DNA from: Arthrobacter sp. 135MFCol5.1 | Lineage (GTDB): Bacteria > Actinomycetota > Actinomycetes > Actinomycetales > Micrococcaceae | Reading direction: 5' to 3' | Assembly: GCF_000374865.1 (NCBI RefSeq) | Contig: NZ_KB895457.1 | Location: 159,540-223,539 of the forward strand | Length of the DNA stretch: 64,000 nt | Shown here: positions 45,135-53,655 of the stretch, one piece after another | Numbering within the stretch: the stretch's first letter is position 1 | How the letters are laid out: every line of letters begins with the position of its first letter | Position numbers and translations under genes: made by a program | Notes under the pieces: model-generated | Seen by the model: the letters and a program-made list of their open reading frames with translations, nothing else | Told to the model about the DNA's origin: nothing | Databases searched by the model: none

Positions 45135-46115
45135 ATGGCCACGCAATTGGAAGTACCTCCCGGAGCGGTCACCACACAGCCGCCCGGCCGCAAGGACAAA
45201 CCACGGAACAAGCCCGGCGGCTGGAAGCTCGCCATCAAGCGCGACTGGCGGCTCTACACGCTGGTGCTGCTGCCGCTGGCCTACTTCGCCATCTTCCGCT
45301 ACCTGCCCATGGCCGGCAACGTCATCGCGTTCCGGCAATTCCAGCCCGGCGGCAGCATCTTCGGCGAGAAATGGGTGGGACTGAAGTACGTCACCCTGTT
45401 CATCAACGATCCCAGTTTCTGGCAGGCCTTCCAGAACACCATCATCCTGGGCGTGCTGACACTCCTGTTCTGCTTCCCAATGCCCATCATCTTCGCGCTG
45501 ATGCTGAACGAGCTGCGCTCGCAGAAGTTCAAGAAATTCGTCCAGACGGTGGCGTACCTGCCGCACTTCATGTCAGTGGTGATCATCGCCGGCATGATCC
45601 TGCAGAACTTCTCCATGACCGGTACGGTGAACCAGATCGCCAGCACGGTCTTCGGAAGCACGGTGAACTTCACCCAGGACGCCGCCTGGTTCCGGCCCAT
45701 GTACATCAGCTCCGAGGTGTGGCAGACCATGGGCTGGGGCGCCATCCTGTACCTGGCCGCCCTCACCAGGGTCGACGAGTCGCTGTATGAGGCCGCCCGG
45801 ATCGACGGCGCCAACCGGTGGCAACAGACCTGGCATGTGACCCTCCCGGCCATCCGGCCCACCATCATCACGCTGCTGATCCTGAACATCGGCACGTTCA
45901 TGGCCGTGGGCTTCGAGAAGATCCTGCTGATTTACAACCCGCTCAACTACCAGACCTCGGACGTCATCTCCACCTACCTGTACCGGGTGGGCCTGGAATC
46001 GTCCAACTTCAGCTACGCGGCCGCGATCGGCATGTTCGAATCCGTCATCGGCCTCACGCTGATCCTCTCCGCGAACGCCATCTCCAAACGGCTCGCCGGA
46101 ACGAGCCTGTGGTGA
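45135..46115 (+). CDS. ABC permease, LplB-like
   Basis: 326 residues from the ATG at 45135; its ribosome site TAGGAGG includes the GH42 stop codon. Six helices with EAA loop SLYEAARIDGANRWQQTWHV and the LplB-type N-terminus WRLYTLVLLPLAYFAIFRYLPMAGNVIAF. Imports the oligosaccharide handled by the GH42 enzyme, with the next two gene products. Confidence 0.92.
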   Translation: MATQLEVPPGAVTTQPPGRKDKPRNKPGGWKLAIKRDWRLYTLVLLPLAYFAIFRYLPMAGNVIAFRQFQPGGSIFGEKWVGLKYVTLFINDPSFWQAFQNTIILGVLTLLFCFPMPIIFALMLNELRSQKFKKFVQTVAYLPHFMSVVIIAGMILQNFSMTGTVNQIASTVFGSTVNFTQDAAWFRPMYISSEVWQTMGWGAILYLAALTRVDESLYEAARIDGANRWQQTWHVTLPAIRPTIITLLILNIGTFMAVGFEKILLIYNPLNYQTSDVISTYLYRVGLESSNFSYAAAIGMFESVIGLTLILSANAISKRLAGTSLW

Positions 46116-46126
46116 AAGGGGCCACC

Positions 46127-47068
46127 GTGAAAGAGACAACCGTGAAGGAAACCGCAGTGCAAAAGCCCACGGCGGACACCGGTGTGCTGGTCAAGGACAT
46201 GAAGGTCTCCCGCAGCATGCGGGTGTTCCGCGTGGCCAACCTGGTGTTCCTGCTGGTGGTGGTCTTCCTGACCATGTACCCGTTCCTGAACATCCTGGCG
46301 CAGAGCTTCTCCAGCGAAGGGTTCATCAACGCCGGGCAGGTCAACCTTTTCCCGCTGGGGTTCAACACCCAGACCTACCAGCTGATCCTGGCGGATTCGG
46401 TGTTTTGGCGGAATTACGGCAACACCGTCCTGTACACGGTGGTGGCCACCGCAATCTCGATGGTCCTGACCACCAGTTTCGCGTACGCCATCGCTAAGAA
46501 GGACCTCAAGGGACGCAGCGTGTTCATCGGCATCGCCGTGTTCACCATGTTCTTCAACGGCGGCCTGATCCCCAACTACGTGCTCATCACCTCGCTGGGC
46601 ATGCGGGACACCCTGTGGGCGGTGGTGCTGCCCAACGCCATCAGCGTCTTCAACCTGCTGATCATGAAGTCGTTCTTCGAGAACATGCCGCGGGAACTGG
46701 AGGAGGCGGCCGCCATCGACGGGCTCACCCAGTACGGGGTCCTGTTCAAGGTGGTGCTGCCGCTGAGCAAGGCCATCGTGGCCACCATGGTCCTGTTCTA
46801 CGCCGTGGCCAACTGGAACTCCTGGTTCCAGGCGTTCCTCTACCTGGACAACCCGGATCTGTTCCCGGTGACCATCTACCTCCGCAACATGATTGCCGGC
46901 GTCACCACCGCGGGTTCGGCCGGCGGCACGGCAGAGAACGTGGGCCAGATCGCCGCCAACATCCAGTCGGTGACCATCGTGCTCACCATCATCCCCATCC
47001 TGTGCGTCTACCCGTTCGTCCAGAAGTACTTCTTTTCGGGCGTCATGCTCGGCTCCGTCAAGGAATAA
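46127..47068 (+). CDS. ABC permease, YtcP/LplC-like
   Basis: 313 residues from a GTG at 46127 preceded by AAAGGGGCCACC; a GTG at 46112 overlapping the previous stop is the alternative. Six helices, EAA loop ELEEAAAIDGLTQYGVLFKV, and the YtcP-type ending VQKYFFSGVMLGSVKE. Second permease of the importer. No ATPase gene is present. Confidence 0.92.
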   Translation: MKETTVKETAVQKPTADTGVLVKDMKVSRSMRVFRVANLVFLLVVVFLTMYPFLNILAQSFSSEGFINAGQVNLFPLGFNTQTYQLILADSVFWRNYGNTVLYTVVATAISMVLTTSFAYAIAKKDLKGRSVFIGIAVFTMFFNGGLIPNYVLITSLGMRDTLWAVVLPNAISVFNLLIMKSFFENMPRELEEAAAIDGLTQYGVLFKVVLPLSKAIVATMVLFYAVANWNSWFQAFLYLDNPDLFPVTIYLRNMIAGVTTAGSAGGTAENVGQIAANIQSVTIVLTIIPILCVYPFVQKYFFSGVMLGSVKE

Positions 47069-47089
47069 CCCGTTATGAAAGGAAAACCC

Positions 47090-48709
47090 ATGATCCGCAG
47101 ACGAGACTTCCTCGGCCTGTCCGCGCTCGCAGCCTTCGGCCTGGTGATGGCCGGGTGCGACTCAGATTCCGGCAGCAAGGTGGACACCTCAAAGGCCCGC
47201 AACGGTGCGATGGACAGCTTCGGGGTGGGGGACACGTTCAAGGCGACGACGCCGCTGAGCTTCACGTTCCTCTTCAGCGACCAGCCCACTTACCCGTACA
47301 AGAAGGACTGGCTGCTGTTCACCAAGATGGCCAGCGACAACAACGTCACGCTGCAGCCCACCATCGTCCCCAGCAGCGACTACGAGCAGAAGCGCAGCCT
47401 CCTGATCAGCTCCGGGAGTGCCCCCGAGATCATCGCCAAGACCTACCCCGGCCAGGAGAGCGCGTATGTGTCCTCCGGTGCGGTCCTCCCGGTCAGCGAC
47501 TACGTGGACCTCATGCCCCACTACCAGGACAAAATCAAGAAATGGAAGCTGGAACCTGAAATCGCAGGACTCACCCAGGAGGACGGGAAGTACTACGTCC
47601 TGCCTGGCCTGCACGAGGAGCTCTGGCCGGACTACACGCTGGCGTTCCGCACCGACGTGCTGGAGAAGGAAGGCATTGCCGAGCCCAAGAGCTGGGACGA
47701 GTTCCGCGAGGTGCTCCGCAAGCTCAAGAAGTCCCATCCCGACGTCGTGCCCTTCTCCGACCGGTTCAATGGCAACAGCGTGCTGAACATTGCCGGCACC
47801 GCGTTCGGAACCGTGGCAGGCTGGGGCCTGGTGGACGGCTTGACGTTCGACGACGGCAAGAAGCAATTCGCCTTCGGCTCGGCCAGCAGCCAGTTCAAGG
47901 ACCTGGTTACCTACTTCAACTCGCTGGTGTCCGAGGGCCTGATGGACCCGGAAAGCTTCACCCAGACCGACGATTCCGCCATCCAGAAGTTCACGTCCGG
48001 CAAGTCGTTCGTGATCAGCGCCAACTCGCAGAACATCATCACCTACCGCACGTCCATGGAGCAGTCACTGGGCAAGGGCAACTTCGCGGTCCGCAAGATC
48101 ACCGTCCCCGGCGGCCCGGCCGGTGACCTGATCGGTGGTTCGCGGCTGGAGAACGGCATCATGCTGAACTCATCGGTGAAGGACAAAGACAGCTTCGTGG
48201 CGCTGATGCAGTACATCGACTGGCTGTTCTACAGCGACGCCGGCCAGGAATTCTCCAAGTGGGGCGTCCAGGGCACCACCTACACCAAGGAAGGCAGCAA
48301 GCGCGTCCTGGCCAAGGACATCAACTTCCAGGGCCTGAACCCGGCAGGCACCAAGGACCTGCGCGTGGACTACGGCTTCTCCGGTGGCAATTTCTCCTAT
48401 GGCGGCACCACGGACTTGCTGCAGTCCACCTTCAACGACGAGGAGCTGGCGTTCCAAAAGGCCATGAAGAGCAAGACGCCCAAGCCAGTGGCGCCGCCCG
48501 TGCCGTTCAGCGACACGGACCGCGAACAGGCCACGCTGGTGCTCACGCCGCTCAAGGACCACGTCAAGCAGAACACCCTGAAGTTCATTACCGGCCAGCG
48601 GCCCCTCTCCGAGTTCGACGCCTACGTCAAGGAGCTGGACAGCAAGGGCATGGGCAAGTATGTAGATTTGGCCAACAAGGCGTACAAGGCCTACGCGGAC
48701 AAGAAGTAG
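47090..48709 (+). CDS. ABC solute-binding lipoprotein (LplA/YtcQ-like)
   Basis: 539 residues from the ATG at 47090, which follows GAAAGGAAAACCC; an ATG at 47075 would add five residues. Signal MIRRRDFLGLSALAAFGLVMAGC has a twin-arginine start and a clear lipobox, so a Tat-exported lipoprotein is likely. The large size and blocks such as FLFSDQPTYPYKKDWLLFTKMA and GGDLIGG-like loops fit the LplA group used for complex oligosaccharides. Ligand inferred to be a galactoside. Confidence 0.9.
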   Translation: MIRRRDFLGLSALAAFGLVMAGCDSDSGSKVDTSKARNGAMDSFGVGDTFKATTPLSFTFLFSDQPTYPYKKDWLLFTKMASDNNVTLQPTIVPSSDYEQKRSLLISSGSAPEIIAKTYPGQESAYVSSGAVLPVSDYVDLMPHYQDKIKKWKLEPEIAGLTQEDGKYYVLPGLHEELWPDYTLAFRTDVLEKEGIAEPKSWDEFREVLRKLKKSHPDVVPFSDRFNGNSVLNIAGTAFGTVAGWGLVDGLTFDDGKKQFAFGSASSQFKDLVTYFNSLVSEGLMDPESFTQTDDSAIQKFTSGKSFVISANSQNIITYRTSMEQSLGKGNFAVRKITVPGGPAGDLIGGSRLENGIMLNSSVKDKDSFVALMQYIDWLFYSDAGQEFSKWGVQGTTYTKEGSKRVLAKDINFQGLNPAGTKDLRVDYGFSGGNFSYGGTTDLLQSTFNDEELAFQKAMKSKTPKPVAPPVPFSDTDREQATLVLTPLKDHVKQNTLKFITGQRPLSEFDAYVKELDSKGMGKYVDLANKAYKAYADKK

Positions 48710-48757
48710 GCGGACGACGGCGGCAGCCTGCCTGCCGCGGCAACCGAAAGGCAGTTG

Positions 48758-49435
48758 GTGGTTCAGAAGAAAGCGGAGTACGGTGCCGGCCCCCTCTTCA
48801 GGGCGGCCGGCACCGTGGCGGGCGTGATGACGGGCTCGGCCCTGCTGGTGCTGGCCAACGTACTGCTGCCGGCGGCACTGGTGGCGGCCCCGTTCGCAGG
48901 GGCCTGGCTGGTCCTGCCGGCGCTCATTCCGGCCGGTCCGGCGCTGGTGGCGTGCATCTATGCGTTCAACCGGATGCTCACGGGGCATGAGGGACAGGTG
49001 TACCAGGACTTCATCCGCGGCTACCGGATGAATGCCGGCCAGGCCCTGCAGGTGTGGCTGCCGTACCTGCTGGTCCTGGCCGTCATCGCGGTGAACCTCG
49101 CCGGACTGCCGTCGCTCGGACCCGCAGCACCGGCGCTCCGGCCGGCGTTGCTGGTCCTCGCGCTGCTCGTGGCCACAGCGGGCTTGAACGCGCTGCTGCT
49201 GTTGTCCCGGTTCTCGTTCCGGACCCGGGACGTGTACCGGCTCTCCCTGTACAGCTTCAGCGCCCGGAAGCGGGTCTCCTTGGGCAACGCCGGCATCCTG
49301 TTCGTCACCGCCACCCTCCTGCTGATGACCACCACCTACCTGCTGCCGCTGCTCGCCGGGACCGTGGTGTTCCTGGTGTGCCTGAACTCCCGCCCGCTGC
49401 TGGCGCTGGTTGAGGAGGAATTCACTCTCGCCTGA
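48758..49435 (+). CDS. YesL/DUF624 membrane protein
   Basis: 225 residues from a GTG at 48758 (after GAAAGG; a TTG at 48755 is adjacent). Five or six helices and the DUF624 loops ACIYAFNRMLTGHEGQVYQDFIRGYRMN and LVCLNSRPLLALVEEEF. YesL proteins accompany LplB/YtcP importers in pectin and other oligosaccharide loci; their precise role is unknown. Last gene of the GH42 operon, 6 bases from the convergent hydrolase gene. Confidence 0.85.
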   Translation: MVQKKAEYGAGPLFRAAGTVAGVMTGSALLVLANVLLPAALVAAPFAGAWLVLPALIPAGPALVACIYAFNRMLTGHEGQVYQDFIRGYRMNAGQALQVWLPYLLVLAVIAVNLAGLPSLGPAAPALRPALLVLALLVATAGLNALLLLSRFSFRTRDVYRLSLYSFSARKRVSLGNAGILFVTATLLLMTTTYLLPLLAGTVVFLVCLNSRPLLALVEEEFTLA

Positions 49436-49440
49436 CCTCG

Positions 49441-50178
49441 TCAGTTTGTGCGGGACGCGGCTGACCCAATGGCTTTGGCGAGGTCGCGGGGACGGCTCCA
49501 CATGGGCCAGTGCCCCGTTGGGAGGTCGATGACGTCGAGGTGTTCGACGCGCGCGACTTCTGCAAACATGGCATGCCCGGCGCGGGCGAGCTCCAGCACC
49601 TGCGCGCTCGGGATCGAACAGCACACCAGGGTGGTCCGGACCTTGTGGCGGGCATCGTTCCTGAGCTCGACGGCCTGACGAAGCACAGGCCCGGGTTCAG
49701 GGACGGCCCGGGCCCGAAAACGCTCGAGGACGTCCGGGCTCAGGCCCTCGAGGCTCGCCTGCTGTCCGAGGACATCGAAGGGCGGCAGCGGAAGCTCCGC
49801 CAACTCTTCCGGGATGCCCGCGCCGAAGGCGCTTCCAGGTGCCACAGGGCCGGAGTCGACCCACACCACTCGATGGACAAGTTCGGGGTGTCGGTCAAGG
49901 ACGAGGCTGACGGGGGCGTTTGCCCCGCTGTGGGCGACGAGGATGGCGGGCTGGTCCGCAGAGGCCCCGAGCCGGCTGATGACGTCCAGGACCGCTGCGG
50001 CCTGGTCGTCGAGGGTTTTTGCCGCACGGCCGGGATCGTCCACGTCGAGGCCGGGCAGCGTCATCGCGACTGCGCGGGAGTGGTCGGTTGCCAGGTGTTC
50101 CAGCACTTCGTCCCACGCCCAGGCGCCCAGCCAGTGGCCGGCGATGAGAACGATGGGACGGCTTGAAGTAGTTGTCAT
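49441..50178 (-). CDS. Alpha/beta hydrolase
   Basis: 245 residues. Oxyanion region IVLIAGHWLGAWAWDEVLEHL, nucleophile Ser in LVAHSGANAPV (variant of GxSxG), catalytic His in DLPTGHWPMWSRP. Resembles EstC/plant methyl-esterase-like hydrolases. Substrate unknown. Divergent from the broken WYL regulator, which may have controlled it. Confidence 0.88.
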   Translation of the reverse strand: MTTTSSRPIVLIAGHWLGAWAWDEVLEHLATDHSRAVAMTLPGLDVDDPGRAAKTLDDQAAAVLDVISRLGASADQPAILVAHSGANAPVSLVLDRHPELVHRVVWVDSGPVAPGSAFGAGIPEELAELPLPPFDVLGQQASLEGLSPDVLERFRARAVPEPGPVLRQAVELRNDARHKVRTTLVCCSIPSAQVLELARAGHAMFAEVARVEHLDVIDLPTGHWPMWSRPRDLAKAIGSAASRTN

Positions 50179-50212
50179 GCCAATACCCTCGCAGGCGTAC
50201 CGGACAAGGGTG

Positions 50213-50229
50213 TGTCACTATTTATGTCA
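50213..50229. promoter_or_regulatory. Direct repeat in the hydrolase/WYL divergent region
   Basis: TGTCA (50213-50217) recurs at 50225-50229, one helical turn apart, within the AT-rich tract CACTATTTATGTCATGAATT between the two divergent starts. It is a possible binding site for the WYL regulator. Confidence 0.35.
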
Positions 50230-50251
50230 TGAATTTGCCAGGGGCTGAACG

Positions 50252-50947
50252 GTGAAGCGGGTCGAACGGCTCCATGCCCTCTCCGAGATGTTGCGCCGCA
50301 GCGGCAGGCGGGGGCTTTCCGCCGAACGGCTGGCTGCAGCGTTTGAGGTATCCGTTCGCACCATCAAGCGGGACCTCGATGCGTTGGAGAACAGCGGGGC
50401 GCCAGTATGGTCCCGGCCGGGTCCGGGCGGTGGCTACGGTTTGGCTGGAGGTGCGTCCCTGCCACCCGTCAGCCTGTCACCGGCCCAGGCCGTGGCGCTC
50501 ATGGCAGCGGTGTCCGCCGCGCCTGATGCCCCCTACGCCGATCTGGCAGCAGCAGGTGTCCGAAAGATCATGGATGTCCTCGATCCCAAAACCCGGGCAC
50601 AAGCGGACGAGCTGGCCCACCGCGTCTGGGTCAACGCGCTTCCCGCCTCGTCCCGCGCCATCAAATCCGCACTGGAGGAGGCGATGGCCGAGTAGCGCGT
50701 GATCCGCCTCCGCTACACGGCGGGGGACGGGACCGCCACCACCCGCGACGTCGAGCCGGTGCTGTTCGCCGCCACCAACGGCCAGTGGTACCTGGTTGGG
50801 TGGTGCCGGCTGCGCGACGCAATGCGGTGGTTCACCGTCTCGCGCATCGAGCGGGCCGTCGTCACCAAGACGGCCTGCAGCGGCCATGGCATCCATGAGG
50901 TGGGGGAACCCCCGGCTAACGCCAGGCCGGTGCATGGCCGGGGATGA
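50252..50947 (+). pseudogene. WYL-domain (YafY-type) transcriptional regulator with an in-frame stop
   Basis: The first 147 codons (GTG/ATG region at 50252) encode the HTH (MKRVERLHALSEMLRRSG; SVRTIKRDLDALENSG) and linker. A TAG at 50693-50695 interrupts it. The same frame then continues for 83 codons with the WYL domain (RVIRLRYTAGDG; NGQWYLVGWCRLRDAMRWFTVSRIE). Read across the stop, the ~230-residue protein has normal length and the order ALEEAMAE-stop-RVIRLRY. Family members usually have Gln or similar at this point, so CAG to TAG is the simplest cause. Alternatives: sequencing error, rare read-through, or restart at GTG 50699. Confidence 0.85.
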
Positions 50948-50965
50948 CATGTCCGGTCGGCACGG

Positions 50966-53344
50966 CTAAAGCGGGGTTACCGTTACCGGTGTCAGCATCT
51001 CCCGGTCAAAGCCCACCTCGCGGCGGTCGCCGTGCAGGATGAGTTCGTGGGTGTGGAGGTCCCGGCTGCTGGAGGTCGATACATGGAGCTTCACCAGGCC
51101 CGGGGTCACCACCCGCTTCAGCTCCACCCCGGTAAAGGAGGTCCGGTCCGCGTGCACCGTGAACTCCACCCGGGCCGCGGCGCCGGCCGCAAGGTCAACC
51201 CGGACGTAGCCAATCAGTTCACGGACAGGCCGCACCACTTCGCCCACCGGGTCCTCGAGGTACAGCTGCACCACTTCCGCCCCGTCAACCGGGCCGGTAT
51301 TGGCCACCGAGCATCCCACGGTGACGGAGCCCGCCGTCGTCATCGTGGGCCCGCTGGCCGTGTGGCAGGAAAAGTCGAAGGTCGTGTAGGACAGGCCGTG
51401 CCCGAAACCGAACAGCGGTGAGGGGTCCAGTGCGCTGACGCCGGACGGCCCGGCCAGGCGGCTGTGCAGGTAGGTGCCCGGTTGTCCGCCGGAGGTCCGC
51501 GGCACGGAAACCGGCAGCTTGCCGGACGGAGTCACGGCTCCGGTCAGGACGTCCCACAGCGCCTCGGCGCCCTCCTCGCCCGGGAAGAACCCCTGCACGA
51601 TCGCTCCGGCCCTGGCCGCGAAGTCGCCCAGCGCGTAAGGCCGGCCGCTGAGGACCACCACGACGGTGCGGGTGCCGGCGGCCTCGGCAGCCGTGAGGAC
51701 CTGGTCCAGCATGCGGTGCTGGTCACCGGGGAGCCGCAGGTCGGCAGCGTCGTTGCCTTCGCCGGAGGTGCCCCGGCCAAAGAGGCCCGCATTGTCACCC
51801 ACTACGATCACGCAGGTGTCTACCGCTGAGGCAATCCGGCAGGCTTCCAGGACCTGCGTGTCGCTGATGGCCTCGCACGTTCCGGTGGCGGCGGTCCGGA
51901 TCCGGCCAAACCGCTCGGCGGCTGCACCGGCCACAGTCGGAACCCGGATGCCCATGGGCACCTCGGGATGCGATGCGCCGACGTGGGCGTCAAAGGAATA
52001 GCAGCCCAGCATGGCGAACGGGTCCTGCGCCAGCGGCCCCACGACGCCCACCGACGCCAAAGCCGCCGCCGGCAGCGGCAGGCTTGGCCCGTCGTCGTGC
52101 GCCCTGTTGGTCAGCAGCACCAGGGACTGCGTGGCGATCTCCCGGGCCAGCGCCCGGTGGGCCGCAGGGTCAAGGTCGATGGCGCCGGCAGCCAGGGCCG
52201 GGGGAGCTGGGTCGAAGTCCGGCGAGAGCAGCCCGGCTTCCTGCTTTTGCCGGAGCACCCGCAGGAGTGCGGTGTCCACCAGGGATTCGGGGACCTCCCC
52301 GGAGCGCACGCGCTCAAGCAGGGGCAGGCCGTAGCAGTTCACCGTTGGCAGTTCCACGTCCACGCCCGCTGCCAACGCCAGGGCTGCAGCCTCTCCGGAA
52401 TCGGCGGCGATGCCATGCGTGGCGTTGAGGAAGGCGATGCCGAAGTAGTCCGCCACCACGGTCCCGGCGAAGCCCCACTCGTCCCGGAGCAGGGAGGTCA
52501 GCAGGGCACGGTTTGCCGCGGCGGGAATACCGTCGGTGTCCGTGTAGGCGTGCATCACGGAACGGGCGCCGCCGTCCTTGATGGCCAGTTCGAACGGCGG
52601 CAGCATGACGTCCGCGAGTTCCCGGGGGCCCATGGAGACGGGCGCGTGGTTCCGTCCGGCGCGTGAGGCGGAGTAGCCCACGAAGTGCTTGAGGGTGGCA
52701 ATGATCCCTTCGGCTTCCAGCCCTTTGACGTAGGAGCTTGCCACGGTGCCCACGAGGTAGGGGTCCTCGCCAATGGTTTCTTCCACCCTGCCCCAGCGGA
52801 GGTCCCGCACCACATCCAGTACCGGCGCGAGGCCCTGGTGGACGCCCAGTTGCCGCATCTGGCCGCCGATCAAGCCGGCCATCCGGCGCACCAGCGCCGG
52901 GTTGAAGGTGGCGCCCCAGGCCAGCGGTACAGGGAAGGCGGTCGCTTTCCAGGCGGCCAGCCCGGCCAGGCATTCCTCGTGCACCTGCGCGGGGATCCGG
53001 AACCGTGAGGCGGCCATGATCTGCTCCTGCGCAGCGGCCAGCCGGCGCGCCCCCTCAAGTGGTTCCAGCGGAACCGTGCCGTACATCCGGGTGATCTGGC
53101 CGAGGCCCGCAGAAATCACGTCGTCCCAGGAACGGGCGTCGCCTGCCATTTCGTTCTGCAACGGGGCAACAGAGTCGCCTTCAGTGGAAGCATTTACCCA
53201 CACGCCCACCAGCTGGGCCAGTTTTTCCTCAAGGGTCATCTGCCGCACCAGCTCCTCGAGGGACAGGTGTCCGGCGGCGGAAGGCGGCTCGACGCCCGCC
53301 GCGGGTGAGGGGAGGGCTTGCTTTTCGGCGGCACCGCTGGTCAC
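50966..53344 (-). CDS. Glycoside hydrolase family 3 beta-glycosidase
   Basis: 792 residues, no signal peptide. Order: (alpha/beta)8 domain with LAPVLDVVRDLRWGRVEETIGEDP, KHFVGYSASRAGRNHAP and catalytic Asp in VVADYFGI; alpha/beta sandwich with GVVGPLAQDPFAMLG; and a C-terminal fibronectin-III-like domain (VTVGCSVANTGPVDGAEVVQLYLED). Hydrolyses beta-glucosides or beta-xylosides in the cytosol; the exact sugar cannot be told. Divergent from the Gfo/Idh-DUF6807-cupin-LacI operon, sharing its regulatory region. Confidence 0.93.
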   Translation of the reverse strand: MTSGAAEKQALPSPAAGVEPPSAAGHLSLEELVRQMTLEEKLAQLVGVWVNASTEGDSVAPLQNEMAGDARSWDDVISAGLGQITRMYGTVPLEPLEGARRLAAAQEQIMAASRFRIPAQVHEECLAGLAAWKATAFPVPLAWGATFNPALVRRMAGLIGGQMRQLGVHQGLAPVLDVVRDLRWGRVEETIGEDPYLVGTVASSYVKGLEAEGIIATLKHFVGYSASRAGRNHAPVSMGPRELADVMLPPFELAIKDGGARSVMHAYTDTDGIPAAANRALLTSLLRDEWGFAGTVVADYFGIAFLNATHGIAADSGEAAALALAAGVDVELPTVNCYGLPLLERVRSGEVPESLVDTALLRVLRQKQEAGLLSPDFDPAPPALAAGAIDLDPAAHRALAREIATQSLVLLTNRAHDDGPSLPLPAAALASVGVVGPLAQDPFAMLGCYSFDAHVGASHPEVPMGIRVPTVAGAAAERFGRIRTAATGTCEAISDTQVLEACRIASAVDTCVIVVGDNAGLFGRGTSGEGNDAADLRLPGDQHRMLDQVLTAAEAAGTRTVVVVLSGRPYALGDFAARAGAIVQGFFPGEEGAEALWDVLTGAVTPSGKLPVSVPRTSGGQPGTYLHSRLAGPSGVSALDPSPLFGFGHGLSYTTFDFSCHTASGPTMTTAGSVTVGCSVANTGPVDGAEVVQLYLEDPVGEVVRPVRELIGYVRVDLAAGAAARVEFTVHADRTSFTGVELKRVVTPGLVKLHVSTSSSRDLHTHELILHGDRREVGFDREMLTPVTVTPL

Positions 53345-53385
53345 GGACGTCTCCTAGGATCGGACGATGTTTCTAAGAAAGTATC

Positions 53386-53406
53386 AGAAACTTATGTTTA
53401 GTTTCT
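53386..53406. promoter_or_regulatory. Perfect LacI-type operator between GH3 and the Gfo/Idh operon
   Basis: AGAAACT (53386-53392) and AGTTTCT (53400-53406), exact inverted repeats 7 bases apart. It overlaps a second pair GTTTC-N6-GAAAC (53401-53416). Flanking palindromes TTTCT-A-AGAAA (53370-53380) and AGAAA-G-TTTCT (53509-53519) share the same core. The LacI protein encoded at 56561 is the natural binder. Confidence 0.75.
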
Positions 53407-53419
53407 AGATCGAAACCCC

Positions 53420-53449
53420 TTGACTCTGGAATCAAAATCTTCCTACGGT
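53420..53449 (+). promoter_or_regulatory. Promoter of the Gfo/Idh-DUF6807-cupin-LacI operon
   Basis: -35 TTGACT (53420-53425) and -10 TACGGT (53444-53449) with an 18-base spacer. It lies 14 bases downstream of the operator and gives a leader of about 200 bases that contains no gene. Confidence 0.55.
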
Positions 53450-53610
53450 TGAAAACAAAGCCTTGGACACGTAGCTGCAGCGAGCATCCGAAACTTCGAA
53501 GAGAGCATAGAAAGTTTCTTGAGGAGCATCGGCGATGCAGGGTCACCCGGCCGGTGCAATGCCGGGTGGTCCGGCATCATCACGGCAACCGCTTCGGGGC
53601 ACGCTTCTGG

Positions 53611-53646
53611 GCAACGACTTCACTGCAACGACTTCACTGCAACGAC
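53611..53646 (+). repeat. 14-base tandem repeat in the leader of the Gfo/Idh gene
   Basis: GCAACGACTTCACT occurs at 53611-53624 and 53625-53638, then GCAACGAC begins a third copy that runs into the ribosome site GGAGAGAAC. Slippage could change leader length. Confidence 0.9.
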
Positions 53647-53655
53647 GGAGAGAAC

